From positions 806,001-870,000 of the forward strand of contig NZ_CP049866.1 of assembly GCF_011300215.1 (NCBI RefSeq): a stretch of 64,000 nt of DNA, in the 5' to 3' direction. Source of the DNA: Nocardioides piscis. Lineage in GTDB: Bacteria; Actinomycetota; Actinomycetes; Propionibacteriales; Nocardioidaceae. Below are positions 43,750 to 51,314 of the stretch, in pieces. The position numbers and the translations under genes were made by a program. Numbering within the stretch: the stretch's first letter is position 1; every line of letters starts with the position of its first letter. The notes below the pieces were generated by a model. It searched no databases, was not told where the DNA came from, and saw only the letters and a program-made list of their open reading frames with translations.

Positions 43750-44078
43750 GACATGGTGATCGGCATGGTGACGCCGTCACCGGAACGTCGGCCGAACGCG
43801 TTCCCTTTGGGGCTGGGTGTGCCTGCCCGCCAGGGGGTGCTTCCCAGCTCCGATAACAGCTGCACTACGAGGTGTCGAGCGTCGCGGTTGAGGCGACCCG
43901 CTTCAGGACGCCGGCGCGCACAGTTTTCGTGGCTGGGCGCAAATGCGTCCTTGGCGACGACGTCCCTGTGTTCGGACGGCTACCCGTACGTCCTGGTCGC
44001 GCGGATGCCGATAGCGATGTCAGAGCGGTTCACATCAGGTGTGCCGCCTGCCCTCAAGGGCCATCTGACGACGGAGAC
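43750..44078. other. Intergenic, divergent promoter region
   Basis: About 330 bases between the divergent methyltransferase gene and the next gene. The frame of the rightward gene is open back to 43872, but this part reads as arginine-rich low-complexity sequence and was not included. No clear operator or promoter was found. Confidence 0.35.
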
Positions 44079-44900
44079 ATGATGCAAGACGACAACCACC
44101 TGCCCAGCCCACTCACGATCCACCTGGTCCGAACTGCCGCAGAGAGCGACGATTGGGGTGGGCCGCGTTTCGTGGCTATGAGTCCGCAGTTCGTTGGGCT
44201 GGCCGGGGAGTCCCAATCATCCGAGGGAGCCGTCACCGAACTTCTCTGGGAGATCCTGAACTCGCAGAGCCTCGCTCCCGACATGATCGACGCCTTCCGT
44301 GGGGCGGGCTACTCGGAAGAAGTGGCCCAGGCTTGGGACGCGCTAGCGAAGGGGGCCAACAACCGTCGCTACCGATACGACCCCCATGCAGCCGTGGAGA
44401 TCCTGCAGCGGTTTACCACTGGTGGTGTACCCGCGCTTGCCGCCTGCGAGTACCTCGCCATGGGGATTCAGCCGCCACTGGCCATCGCTGCTCACGCCGT
44501 TGGCGGCACTCCAGACGAAGCACACTCCTACATTCGTGACTCTGAGACACCCAAGTGGTGGGAGGGGGCCTTCGACGTCGACCCTTGGATCGCCTCCGGT
44601 TTTCCCTTCAAGCGAGGGCGGCTCTACGCACATCACTGCTCGGTTGAAGAAGCGCGCGAGTGGGAGGCAGTGGTACTCGCGTGCGGGATCGCCGACGAAG
44701 ACATCCGGGCCATCCTGCGAGCCAACTTCACACCGGAACTCGCAACTGTTCACGTCGAGACCGCCGGTCAGGATGCCTGGTCGCTCGCAGTTGAGGCGAG
44801 GCGGCTCATCGAAGAACGCAACCGTACGCATTGGGCCAATGCGCCATCGCCCGCGGGTACGCACCCTTGGGCAGTCGACGGCTCCGAACCACCGTTCTAG
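44079..44900 (+). CDS. Hypothetical protein
   Basis: About 273 residues starting at the first of two tandem ATGs (44079 or 44082). Mostly helical with short repeated helix-turn elements: VTELLWEILNSQSLAPDMIDAFRGAGYSEEVAQAWDALAKG, LQRFTTGGVPALAACEYLAMGIQP and VVLACGIADEDIRAILRANFTPELA. These resemble stacked small helical units, each starting with a 'leucine-G-I/V' turn. No family recognised. It sits directly upstream of the palindromic promoter at 44932. Confidence 0.6.
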   Translation: MMQDDNHLPSPLTIHLVRTAAESDDWGGPRFVAMSPQFVGLAGESQSSEGAVTELLWEILNSQSLAPDMIDAFRGAGYSEEVAQAWDALAKGANNRRYRYDPHAAVEILQRFTTGGVPALAACEYLAMGIQPPLAIAAHAVGGTPDEAHSYIRDSETPKWWEGAFDVDPWIASGFPFKRGRLYAHHCSVEEAREWEAVVLACGIADEDIRAILRANFTPELATVHVETAGQDAWSLAVEARRLIEERNRTHWANAPSPAGTHPWAVDGSEPPF

Positions 44901-44931
44901 CCGTGAGTGGGCAACTCGAATCCACGCCTCT

Positions 44932-44960
44932 TTACGCTCTCCGCGTAACAGGCGTAGATT
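44932..44960 (+). promoter_or_regulatory. Leaderless promoter with TTACGC-N5-GCGTAA palindrome
   Basis: TTACGC (44932-44937) and GCGTAA (44943-44948) form a dyad with the same 5-bp spacer as at 34215 and 49365. The left arm stands at -35 relative to a TAGATT -10 element (44955-44960), which ends six bases before the ATG at 44967, the geometry of a leaderless actinobacterial promoter. Confidence 0.55.
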
Positions 44961-44966
44961 CGAGGC

Positions 44967-45089
44967 ATGCATCCTCCCGCCATCTCCGCATCGAAAGATC
45001 GTGTTGCACGGCTCTGGGCATACTTGTATGTCTCGCTGGTCCTTGAGTCCGACGGTTCGTCATCCAAGACTCCCAGCACGGAGCCTTGA
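44967..45089 (+). CDS. Small ORF of 40 codons behind a leaderless promoter
   Basis: 40 residues (MHPPAISASKDRVARLW...). It starts exactly where transcription from the TAGATT promoter should begin, which supports a leaderless small protein. The middle contains a hydrophobic-aromatic helix (VARLWAYLYVSLVLE). Its stop abuts the possible TTG start of the NYN gene, suggesting co-transcription. No homologue recognised. Confidence 0.4.
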   Translation: MHPPAISASKDRVARLWAYLYVSLVLESDGSSSKTPSTEP

Positions 45090-45185
45090 TTGAGCCCAAC
45101 GCGTCCCTGCGCCACCACTGACTCGTCGGATGAGCCACGTCGGCTGGTCGAGTCACCAGCAATCGTCGGAAGTACGGCCCGGGAC

Positions 45186-45614
45186 ATGGTTCAGACTGCG
45201 CTCCTTTGGGACTTCGACAACGTGATCGTCGGCAAGGCGCACCTCCGAGAACTCGCTTCCACGCTTGGCGCGTTGGTCGATTCCGGTGCTCCCCGGATCG
45301 CTGCCGCGCACCGCCACCGGTATCTGGCTTACCGGCTACTGCTGTCCGAGCACGGATTCGAGGTGCTCTCGGGTGGCCGACGCGCCTCCGGGGCCGACAG
45401 AGAACTCCTGAAGCGAGGACGGCATCTCCTCGGCCTCGGGACCAGAAGGTTCGTAGTGGCAAGCAACGATGGCAGGTTCTCCGCATTGGCCCCACCGGGC
45501 GAGCTCCAAGTCGTCACCATGGACCCTCGTCAAGTGAGCCGCCGGCTCGCGCGGGCAGCGATCGACGTGCGCGTGCTGCATATTCCGAATGTTGGCAACC
45601 GACCCGAGGGCTGA
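45186..45614 (+). CDS. NYN-domain (PIN-like) nuclease
   Basis: 142 residues from the ATG at 45186; an upstream TTG at 45090 would add 32 residues. The NYN fold is evident from LLWDFDNVIVGKA (first acidic residues, D-x-D-N), SGADRELLKRG (second acidic site) and RFVVASNDGRFSALAPPG (third). NYN proteins cleave RNA and occur in maturation and defence. It is in an island with mobile and nuclease-like genes, under the palindromic promoter at 44932. Its substrate is unknown. Confidence 0.75.
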   Translation: MVQTALLWDFDNVIVGKAHLRELASTLGALVDSGAPRIAAAHRHRYLAYRLLLSEHGFEVLSGGRRASGADRELLKRGRHLLGLGTRRFVVASNDGRFSALAPPGELQVVTMDPRQVSRRLARAAIDVRVLHIPNVGNRPEG

Positions 45615-45894
45615 CCGGTGACGCACCGCAAGAAGCCGACGCCACCGAATCGATCGCCGAGTTGGCCGGCCCCCGTTCTACTCGGCGAGACGGTGTGCGA
45701 TCTCATTGTGGACGAGAGCTCCTTGTGGACGAGTCGACCGCCTCGCGCTTTCTGCGCCGACGCATAGCGCTGCTCGGACTGCACGCGTCCTGCGCACGTG
45801 AGGCTGCGCAAACCGACGGCGCTTCTCGTGAGCTCTACTCTGCCGTAGCTGCAGCAAGAAGGAGTCGACCTTGGAGACAGGGTCCCGAACCTGG

Positions 45895-46194
45895 CTAACC
45901 TGAACCTAGCCTTCTCCGCGCGTCGGGTGGGGGCATGGGAGCTTCGATGAGTTCGACTGCGTCCCAGGGGTATGTGCCCTTGAGCAGGCCGATGATCGTG
46001 GTCCCCAGGGCGACGGCAATCAGGTCGAGCACTTCGAGGCTCGGCAACCGACGACCCCGCTCAACGTCGCTCAGATAGCTGTAGGAGATGCCGGCTTGCC
46101 TCGCACCGTCCGCCAGCGAGACACCAGCAGCTTCGCGGACCTCACGGATGCGCACGCCAAGAGCAACTCGACCCGCATCGATTCGACTAGCCAC
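45895..46194 (-). CDS. XRE-family helix-turn-helix regulator
   Basis: 99 residues with a Cro/C1-type HTH: IREVREAAGVSLADGARQAGISYSYLSDVERGRRLPSLEVLDLIAVALG (about residues 16-64). A short C-terminal tail may mediate dimerisation. GTG start. As the only clear small repressor in the island it is a candidate to bind the TTACGC-N5-GCGTA sites, whose 10-11 bp half-site spacing would suit an XRE dimer; this is inference. About 280 bp without a recognised gene separate it from the NYN gene. Confidence 0.88.
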   Translation of the reverse strand: MASRIDAGRVALGVRIREVREAAGVSLADGARQAGISYSYLSDVERGRRLPSLEVLDLIAVALGTTIIGLLKGTYPWDAVELIEAPMPPPDARRRLGSG

Positions 46195-46580
46195 AACTCA
46201 AGACACTATCCGGGCAAACGCCCACTGGGGTTCACCGACAGCAGGGACTGAAGTATCTCCGCCGCCTATGGGGCTCGTCGCATGGAGTATTGAACGGCCA
46301 GGCCAGGGAGCTCCTCTGTCTGTGTGTTCAATCCCTCACGGCCCTCCCGGCCCTTTCGGCCCGCGGCCCGTCGGGCTTTCCGATCTCCCAGACGCCGGAC
46401 GCCGCATAGCGTTCGGAAGATGACCGAACCGCGAATCGAACTGATGCTCGGCATCGTCGTGTCTTGGGACAACGGGTATCGCAACACACTGAGCCGTTCC
46501 CCGGCGCCGACTGGCACCCGCGGCGCACCCGGACGGCAACTGGTTACCTCGCGGCGAGCGGCACGCGCAGAGGTCTGTAC
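46195..46580. other. Intergenic region between divergent genes
   Basis: About 385 bases upstream of both the XRE gene and the DUF6615-like gene. Open frames are shadows of GC-rich sequence. A C/G-rich stretch near 46335-46380 is locally repetitive (CCC/GGCC words). No operator copy of either palindrome was found. Confidence 0.35.
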
Positions 46581-47543
46581 ATGAAAGCGGACCCGTCCCC
46601 GTTCATCGAGACGCTGCACGAGGCACTGGTGACGGTGCGCCAGTCGGCCGAGGCCGAGATGGACAAACTCGACATTCAAGGTCTCACCTGGCACGAGGAC
46701 CACATCACCCAGACGTGCTGGTCAGCTGGCTGGCCGGTTCTGAAGGTCGTCCCCTTCACCCAGCCGCAGGAGGGTGTCGTTGGCGCGGATTGGCTGTGGT
46801 GGTGGGTTGATGACAGTTCCGGCGAATGCTTCGGGATGCTCATCCAGGCCAAGCGCCTCAAGCACGAGGGCAGCCGTTGGACGGTTGATGTTCGGTACAG
46901 GAATGGGGAGCAGTATCGGGCGTTGTTAGCTGCCGCTGGGTACTTCAAGGTTCCTGCCATCTACACCGTCTACCTTGGCGGCAAGATCTTGCGAGCTGAA
47001 CGGGACTGTTCGCACTCACCCGAGAGTCCTCCGGAATGCGTCTCGTGCGATCGCTCGGCCATCTCAGTGATCTCTGCGTACGAGCTCTCAGCCACCAGCA
47101 GTCCGGCAGACAGCGCTGCCCAGATTCTGGGCGACGGAGTTCCGCTTGAGGACCTGGCCGATCCCGATAGGCCGGCTGGGGACGTCTGGGACCTGAACCG
47201 GTCGGACCTGTCCTTCGAGCTGCGCGAGTTCCTATCCCGCCCTCAGGAGGGGCCGAAGGAGGTAGCGAAACGCATCTTCGGAGCCGTGAGTCGGATGCGG
47301 GCGCTCCAGTACTCAGTGGACGTTGAAGTGCTCGACTCGACCGACTTCGGGCAGATGTTTCATGACTTGCCGGACGATCAGGGCCACTTTCCAGGTGCGT
47401 ACTACCCGCACATCCTTGACGGTCTTCGCAAGTCGCTGCCCGCCGGCTTTCAAGCTTTGCGTGATGGTGGAGAACCTCCCGCGGAACTACTCGAACGCCT
47501 CGCCGGAGTCGTCTTCATCACGATGGGCTCCCCGACCTCATGA
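46581..47543 (+). CDS. DUF6615-like protein with PD-(D/E)XK-type motif
   Basis: 320 residues from the ATG at 46581 (AGAGG upstream); the frame from 46464 was rejected as having no ribosome site. The N-terminal half carries LTWHEDHITQTCW, VVGADWLWWWVDDSSGE and CFGMLIQAKRL, which together look like the E ... D ... Q-x-K active site of a PD-(D/E)XK nuclease and match what I know of DUF6615 proteins. A CxxC-like pair (CSHSPESPPECVSCD, about 145-160) may bind metal. The C-terminal half is helical. A defence or DNA-processing role is plausible by neighbours, not proven. Confidence 0.6.
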   Translation: MKADPSPFIETLHEALVTVRQSAEAEMDKLDIQGLTWHEDHITQTCWSAGWPVLKVVPFTQPQEGVVGADWLWWWVDDSSGECFGMLIQAKRLKHEGSRWTVDVRYRNGEQYRALLAAAGYFKVPAIYTVYLGGKILRAERDCSHSPESPPECVSCDRSAISVISAYELSATSSPADSAAQILGDGVPLEDLADPDRPAGDVWDLNRSDLSFELREFLSRPQEGPKEVAKRIFGAVSRMRALQYSVDVEVLDSTDFGQMFHDLPDDQGHFPGAYYPHILDGLRKSLPAGFQALRDGGEPPAELLERLAGVVFITMGSPTS

Positions 47544-47606
47544 GGTTCCGAGCTGACGCGACACTCCCCGTGGATGCACTGCAGCGGCGCCCGTTAGAAA
47601 TGTGTT

Positions 47607-47867
47607 TCAGACGCCTGGTGGTGTGCGGCGGCGGGAACGCCTGAAGTAGAACCAGACGGACCGGTCGCTGTCGCACTCGGCGAGTTTGCCGGCAAGTTCA
47701 ATGAGCGCGACGACCACGACGACCACGACGACCACGGCGCCCAGCAGGCAGACAATTACTTGCGTCGCCGCGCCAACATCCGGAACGTTGACCCCAGCCA
47801 TGCGCGCGCCCGACTGTCCAAGGACGAACGTCACGACTGAGGCCGCGACAGGCACCGTCCTGACCAT
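47607..47867 (-). CDS. Small membrane protein with a polyvaline helix
   Basis: 86 residues from the ATG at 47867, with GAGGAG at good spacing, so the start is well supported (the frame is open to 48020). Two hydrophobic segments: VPVAASVVTFVLG near the N-terminus and VIVCLLGAVVVVVVVVVALIELAG, followed by a basic tail (RRSRRRTPPG). Nine valines in a row come from a triplicated 9-bp DNA repeat. It lies opposite in direction between two nuclease-like genes. Function unknown. Confidence 0.6.
   Translation of the reverse strand: MVRTVPVAASVVTFVLGQSGARMAGVNVPDVGAATQVIVCLLGAVVVVVVVVVALIELAGKLAECDSDRSVWFYFRRSRRRTPPGV
47709..47735. repeat. Three tandem copies of GACGACCAC
   Basis: Three exact 9-bp units encode the polyvaline stretch of the membrane protein on the minus strand. 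Such tracts can change length by slippage, altering the transmembrane helix without shifting the frame. Confidence 0.8.
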
Positions 47868-48093
47868 GTGTACTGCTCCTCGAACTCGCTGTGGATATCG
47901 ACGGTGTCTTGACCGCCGAGGTTGGTGCGGGACGCGGCGGGTGTCGGTCTGACCGCTGAGGAGTTTGTAGACGCTGGTGTCAGTTAGTGTCGCGCGCTGG
48001 CCGGTGCCCCTCAGCTCCACAGTTAGAGCACCCGGTGTCAGCGTTCAAGGTGCTTGTCCAAGTCAGCGCGCGCTTACACGAAAGGCAATCAAG

Positions 48094-49092
48094 ATGACCG
48101 ACGCATTCGCCAAGCACGCTGCCCACCTGCTGAAGGACATCCAGGACGGTCCAATCCGGACAGGCTGGCATTGGCTGAACTACAACTTCACGCCCGGGAC
48201 TCCCGAATTCGTCTCGGTCGCGCACCCAACCGCCATGGCTCTGGCGGCCGGCGACGCAGTGATGCCGGGGTTCGCTGCAGAGCAAGTGAAGAGGCTGGAG
48301 TCTCTCGGTGGGACCGACCGAGACATGGGGCACTACCGCCAGATCATGTCTTGGTACTGCGAGATGCTGGTGATTGGTCACCTGGCGTCCTACCAATGGC
48401 CGGCTGAAGTGACGTTCGCCATGGAACCGGTTGTAGGTGAGTCGGAGAAGAACCCCGAGATCCTCATACGTCTTGACGACGTCGGCGCTCTCGGAGTTGA
48501 GGTCAAGGCTCCAGACCTAGGGCGGCATCAGCTCAATCGCAAGACGAATGACTGGCAACTGGTCGGTCGAGTCCCCGCAGATCTTGCTGACCTCGATGGT
48601 GGGGTGACCTTTCCGAGAGACAACCCGGTGAAGGACTTCCTCATCAGCGCGGACGCCAAGTTCGCCGGGTTCCGGGCGGCCGATCCGGCCTTCCGTTCGG
48701 TGCTCGTCATCGTGTGGGACGACTTCGTGAATGAGCCGCTAACCGCGCTGATGGCTCCCGGGTCAGGGCTATTCACCCCGAACTCGTTCTTCCAGAACAA
48801 CGGGAAACCGGTCGAGTTCCCAAACGTCGACGCCGCACTTCTAGTCCGTCACCAGCATCAGGTGATCGAGGGTCTTGCTGGACGCAAGCTGGGCGATGGA
48901 CGTCAGCACCTGCTCGACTACGGCCTACCGGGACAGTTCCCTCCACCAGCGTTAGTGACCAACCCGTTCGGCCAGGCGTTGCCAGAAGAGTTTCTTGACT
49001 CTCTCCACGCGGTCCCGGCTGAGAAGCTGAGCACTGCCGCCGAGTACAACCCGAGTGAGATCGTCATGTGGTTCGACACCACTCCGAACTAG
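48094..49092 (+). CDS. Hypothetical protein with PD-(D/E)XK-like motif
   Basis: 332 residues from the ATG at 48094, which follows AAAGG; the frame open from 47977 is not supported. The segment NPEILIRLDDVGALGVEVKAPDL (about residues 116-138) fits the P-E/D ... E-x-K core of the PD-(D/E)XK nuclease fold. The rest is mixed and unfamiliar: a helical N-terminus with HWLNYNFTPGTPEFVSVAHPTAMALAAGD and a C-terminal half with VLVIVWDDFVNEPLTALM. Nuclease activity is inferred from the motif alone. Confidence 0.55.
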   Translation: MTDAFAKHAAHLLKDIQDGPIRTGWHWLNYNFTPGTPEFVSVAHPTAMALAAGDAVMPGFAAEQVKRLESLGGTDRDMGHYRQIMSWYCEMLVIGHLASYQWPAEVTFAMEPVVGESEKNPEILIRLDDVGALGVEVKAPDLGRHQLNRKTNDWQLVGRVPADLADLDGGVTFPRDNPVKDFLISADAKFAGFRAADPAFRSVLVIVWDDFVNEPLTALMAPGSGLFTPNSFFQNNGKPVEFPNVDAALLVRHQHQVIEGLAGRKLGDGRQHLLDYGLPGQFPPPALVTNPFGQALPEEFLDSLHAVPAEKLSTAAEYNPSEIVMWFDTTPN

Positions 49093-49150
49093 GTGTCGAG
49101 TAACGGCGATGGCTGGCGATCTCGCCAACTAGATGGTCCGGCGCTCCATG

Positions 49151-49300
49151 ATCACGGGCATGGTCGGCGCGATGGACCTCGTCAGCGGCGCGCGCCGGGT
49201 GATCGTGCTGACGGAGCACTCTGTCAGGAGCGGCGCCCCGAAGCTGGTGGAGGCGTGCGACCCGCCCTCGGCCGGGCACAGCGTCGTGTCCCGGGCGCAT
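49151..49300 (+). pseudogene. C-terminal fragment of a CoA-transferase subunit B gene
   Basis: Fifty codons read ITGMVGAMDLVSGARRVIV then EHSVRSGAPKLVEAC, which line up with the conserved GMGGAMDLV.GA+.VIV and HT...G.PKI...C region of 3-oxoacid CoA-transferase beta subunits. Both sides break off: no catalytic ENG region upstream, and the frame turns into unrelated sequence after SRAH. It is therefore a remnant, not related by position to the intact genes at 18282-19573. Confidence 0.65.
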
Positions 49301-49729
49301 CCGCGGTCATCGCTCCCTCGCATTCAACCGTGTGGCGCCGAGGACACCCCCTTCCGTTGCGGCATTACGCTCATAGCGTATCCTTCTCTTCATGCGATGG
49401 CCCGCCGATGACGTAGTTGCGGTGCGGCATCGCGGTACGACGCGTCGAACCTCCACATCTACGTGGACTCGGCTAGCCACGAATGCCGCGCCGCCGTCAT
49501 GGTCCGATGAACGAGCTCCACTCGTGCCGCAGAAACGGAGCTCGAACGTCCGCGCCGGCCTCTATGCCAGCGGCGCCTCCTCAGCCCTGGTGTCGTGCTG
49601 CGAGTGTCGATGTTGGACACACCCTGGACACACTGCACTACCTCGATCTGCGTCAATCTGCCTCGATCTGCTCGCGGCCGCACGTGGCTCTCGCTCGATC
49701 AAGCGCGGAATGGGGCTGCAACCTTCTCC
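49301..49729. other. Non-coding remnant next to the attachment site
   Basis: No credible gene. It contains the palindrome at 49365 and short broken frames; one reads RYDASNLHIYVDSASHEC (about 49433-49486), which looks like former coding sequence but cannot be named. The stretch ends where tRNA-like sequence begins. Confidence 0.4.
49365..49381. promoter_or_regulatory. Third copy of the TTACGC-N5-GCGTA palindrome
   Basis: TTACGC-TCATA-GCGTAT, with arms TACGC/GCGTA and the same 5-bp spacer as the sites at 34215 and 44932. An ATG at 49392 follows, but its frame (49392-49802) runs through the tRNA fragment and is unlikely to be real, so the target gene is unclear. Confidence 0.5.
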
Positions 49730-49773
49730 CTACGGATCAGAAGGTTTGGGGTTCGAATCCCTACAGGCGCGCA
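49730..49773 (+). tRNA. 3' fragment of tRNA-Arg (anticodon loop to 3' end); probable attachment site
   Basis: From CTACGGA (a 7-base anticodon loop containing ACG) through TCAGAAGG, the T arm (GGTTCGAATCC) and the acceptor strand CAGGCGC ending GCA, the sequence matches the 3' half of actinobacterial tRNA-Arg(ACG). Upstream of the loop the anticodon stem no longer pairs (CTCC instead of CTGA), and there is no D arm or 5' acceptor (GCGCCTG). It is thus not a functional tRNA but the copy left at one end of an integrated element. Confidence 0.75.
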
Positions 49774-49783
49774 GATCGAGAAG

Positions 49784-49813
49784 CCGCAGGTCAGCCCGCT
49801 GACCTGCGGTTTT
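49784..49813 (+). terminator. Rho-independent terminator of the tRNA-Arg locus
   Basis: A perfect 11-bp stem (CCGCAGGTCAG / CTGACCTGCGG) with a four-base loop is followed by TTTT. It directly follows the tRNA fragment, showing that the original tRNA's downstream flank is preserved here. Confidence 0.88.
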
Positions 49814-49895
49814 CTGTTTCCCGACGGAGCCGCGGAATACCCTGGGGGGTATGCACGTTGTGCCGACGCAGACTACGACAGCGAAGGAGGGCCTC

Positions 49896-50267
49896 ATGGC
49901 CACCACCGACCTCAGTGCAGCGAACTTCGAAGCAACCATCACCAGCAACGACATCGTGCTCGTCGACTTCTGGGCGTCCTGGTGCGGCCCATGCCGCATG
50001 TTCGCCCCCATCTACGAGAAGGCGTCCCTCGCGAACGCCGACATCGTGTTCGGCAAGGTGGACACCGAGGCCGAGCAGTCCCTCTCGGCCGCCGCGCAGA
50101 TCACCTCGATCCCCACCCTGATGGCCTTCAAGGGCGGCACACTGGTCTTCTCGCAACCTGGCGCCCTCCCGGCGGCCGCGCTGGACCAGGTCATCGCCGC
50201 GGTCCGCGACCTCGACGTCGAGGCCGCTCTCACCGAGCAGCAGCCCGACCAGCCGCGGAGCGCGTGA
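49896..50267 (+). CDS. Thioredoxin
   Basis: 123 residues with the thioredoxin fold: IVLVDFWASWCGPCRMFAP (active-site WCGPC, about residues 29-33), a cis-proline in TSIPTLMAFKGG, and a slightly extended C-terminus. Cytoplasmic disulfide reductase. The ATG at 49896 is preceded by AGGAGGG; the frame open from 49851 was not used. It is the first gene past the island end. Confidence 0.93.
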   Translation: MATTDLSAANFEATITSNDIVLVDFWASWCGPCRMFAPIYEKASLANADIVFGKVDTEAEQSLSAAAQITSIPTLMAFKGGTLVFSQPGALPAAALDQVIAAVRDLDVEAALTEQQPDQPRSA

Positions 50268-50384
50268 GGACCGGTCCGATTCGTCCACATACGCCCCACC
50301 CTTCCCAAGATCGGTTGAAAATCGGATAATCGGTGCGGAACAGGCGGGACCGGTCACGGTCCCGCGATGGCGGAGAGGTCCTGC

Positions 50385-51308
50385 ATGCTCCACAGCGAGC
50401 ACAAGGTTGCGGCGTACGACGATGTCGCCGCGCTGGTGGAGCGCGTCGCGGACTTCGTCGCGGAGTCGCTGGCGGATGACGTCCCGGTCGTCACGGTCTG
50501 CCGGCCCGCCCTGCGTCGTGCCGTCGACGACCGGCTGGTCGAGCGCGGGGTCGACACCGTCCGGGCGAGCGCGGATGCCGCCTTCCTCGCTCTCGACGCC
50601 GAGGAGACCTTGCGGTCGTTCATGGTCGACGGGCGACCCGACCCCGTGCGCTTCGCGCGCCTCGTCGACGACCTGGTGCCGGCTGATGGACGCCCCGTCA
50701 ACGCCTTCGGCGAGATGGTGGCGGTGCTCTGGGAGCGGGGCGAGGTGATCGCCGCCCTCGAGCTGGAGGCCTTGTGGAACAGCGCCATCGAGGCGCACTC
50801 CATCCGCCTGCTGTGCGCGTACCCGTCCACCCTGCTCGCAGGGGCGGACCTGCACGACGTGTCCCGCATGTGCGACCTCCACGACGAGGTCAGCCTCCTC
50901 GGCGCACACCCGGACTCCGGTGAGATCCGGGTCGATGCGGACACCGCGACATCCAGCGTGCACCTGCCGGTCCCGGCAGCCGTCGGATCCGCCCGCCGCT
51001 TCGTCCGCGACGCCGTGACCACGTGGGGTCTCGCCGACCTCGCGGGCGACGTCGCGCTGATCACTTCCGAGCTCGCCACCAATGCCGTCAAGCACGGCGC
51101 CTCCCCCTTCAGGACGACGCTGGTTCGCGCCGATGGCGGCGTGCTGGTCGCGGTCGAGGACGGGTCGAGCGCCTGGCCCGAGCTGCAGGACGCCCTCCCG
51201 GGCGACCAGGACGGCCGGGGCATGGCCATCATCGCGACCCTGTCCCGGCGGTCGGGCTGCCAGTCCACGCCCGGCGGCAAGGTCGCGTGGGCCGAGCTGC
51301 GCGCCTGA
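50385..51308 (+). CDS. MEDS-domain / HATPase anti-sigma-type regulator
   Basis: About 307 residues. The N-terminal ~175 residues resemble the MEDS sensory domain (VAALVERVADFVAESLADDVPVVTVC, then LLCAYPSTLL) and the C-terminal ~110 residues an RsbW-type HATPase domain, with N-box LITSELATNAVKHG and G-box DGRGMAIIATLS. Such proteins bind sigma factor antagonists or phosphorylate STAS proteins in actinobacterial stress responses. An ATG at 50367 precedes, but GGAGAGG sits six bases before 50385. Confidence 0.82.
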   Translation: MLHSEHKVAAYDDVAALVERVADFVAESLADDVPVVTVCRPALRRAVDDRLVERGVDTVRASADAAFLALDAEETLRSFMVDGRPDPVRFARLVDDLVPADGRPVNAFGEMVAVLWERGEVIAALELEALWNSAIEAHSIRLLCAYPSTLLAGADLHDVSRMCDLHDEVSLLGAHPDSGEIRVDADTATSSVHLPVPAAVGSARRFVRDAVTTWGLADLAGDVALITSELATNAVKHGASPFRTTLVRADGGVLVAVEDGSSAWPELQDALPGDQDGRGMAIIATLSRRSGCQSTPGGKVAWAELRA

Positions 51309-51314
51309 GGGTCC

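Noticed and set aside
49730..49773. A functional tRNA-Arg gene
   Set aside because: The 5' acceptor strand and D arm are absent and the anticodon stem does not pair.
49392..49802. Open frame of 136 codons after the third palindrome
   Set aside because: It runs through the tRNA fragment and terminator and has no recognisable domain.
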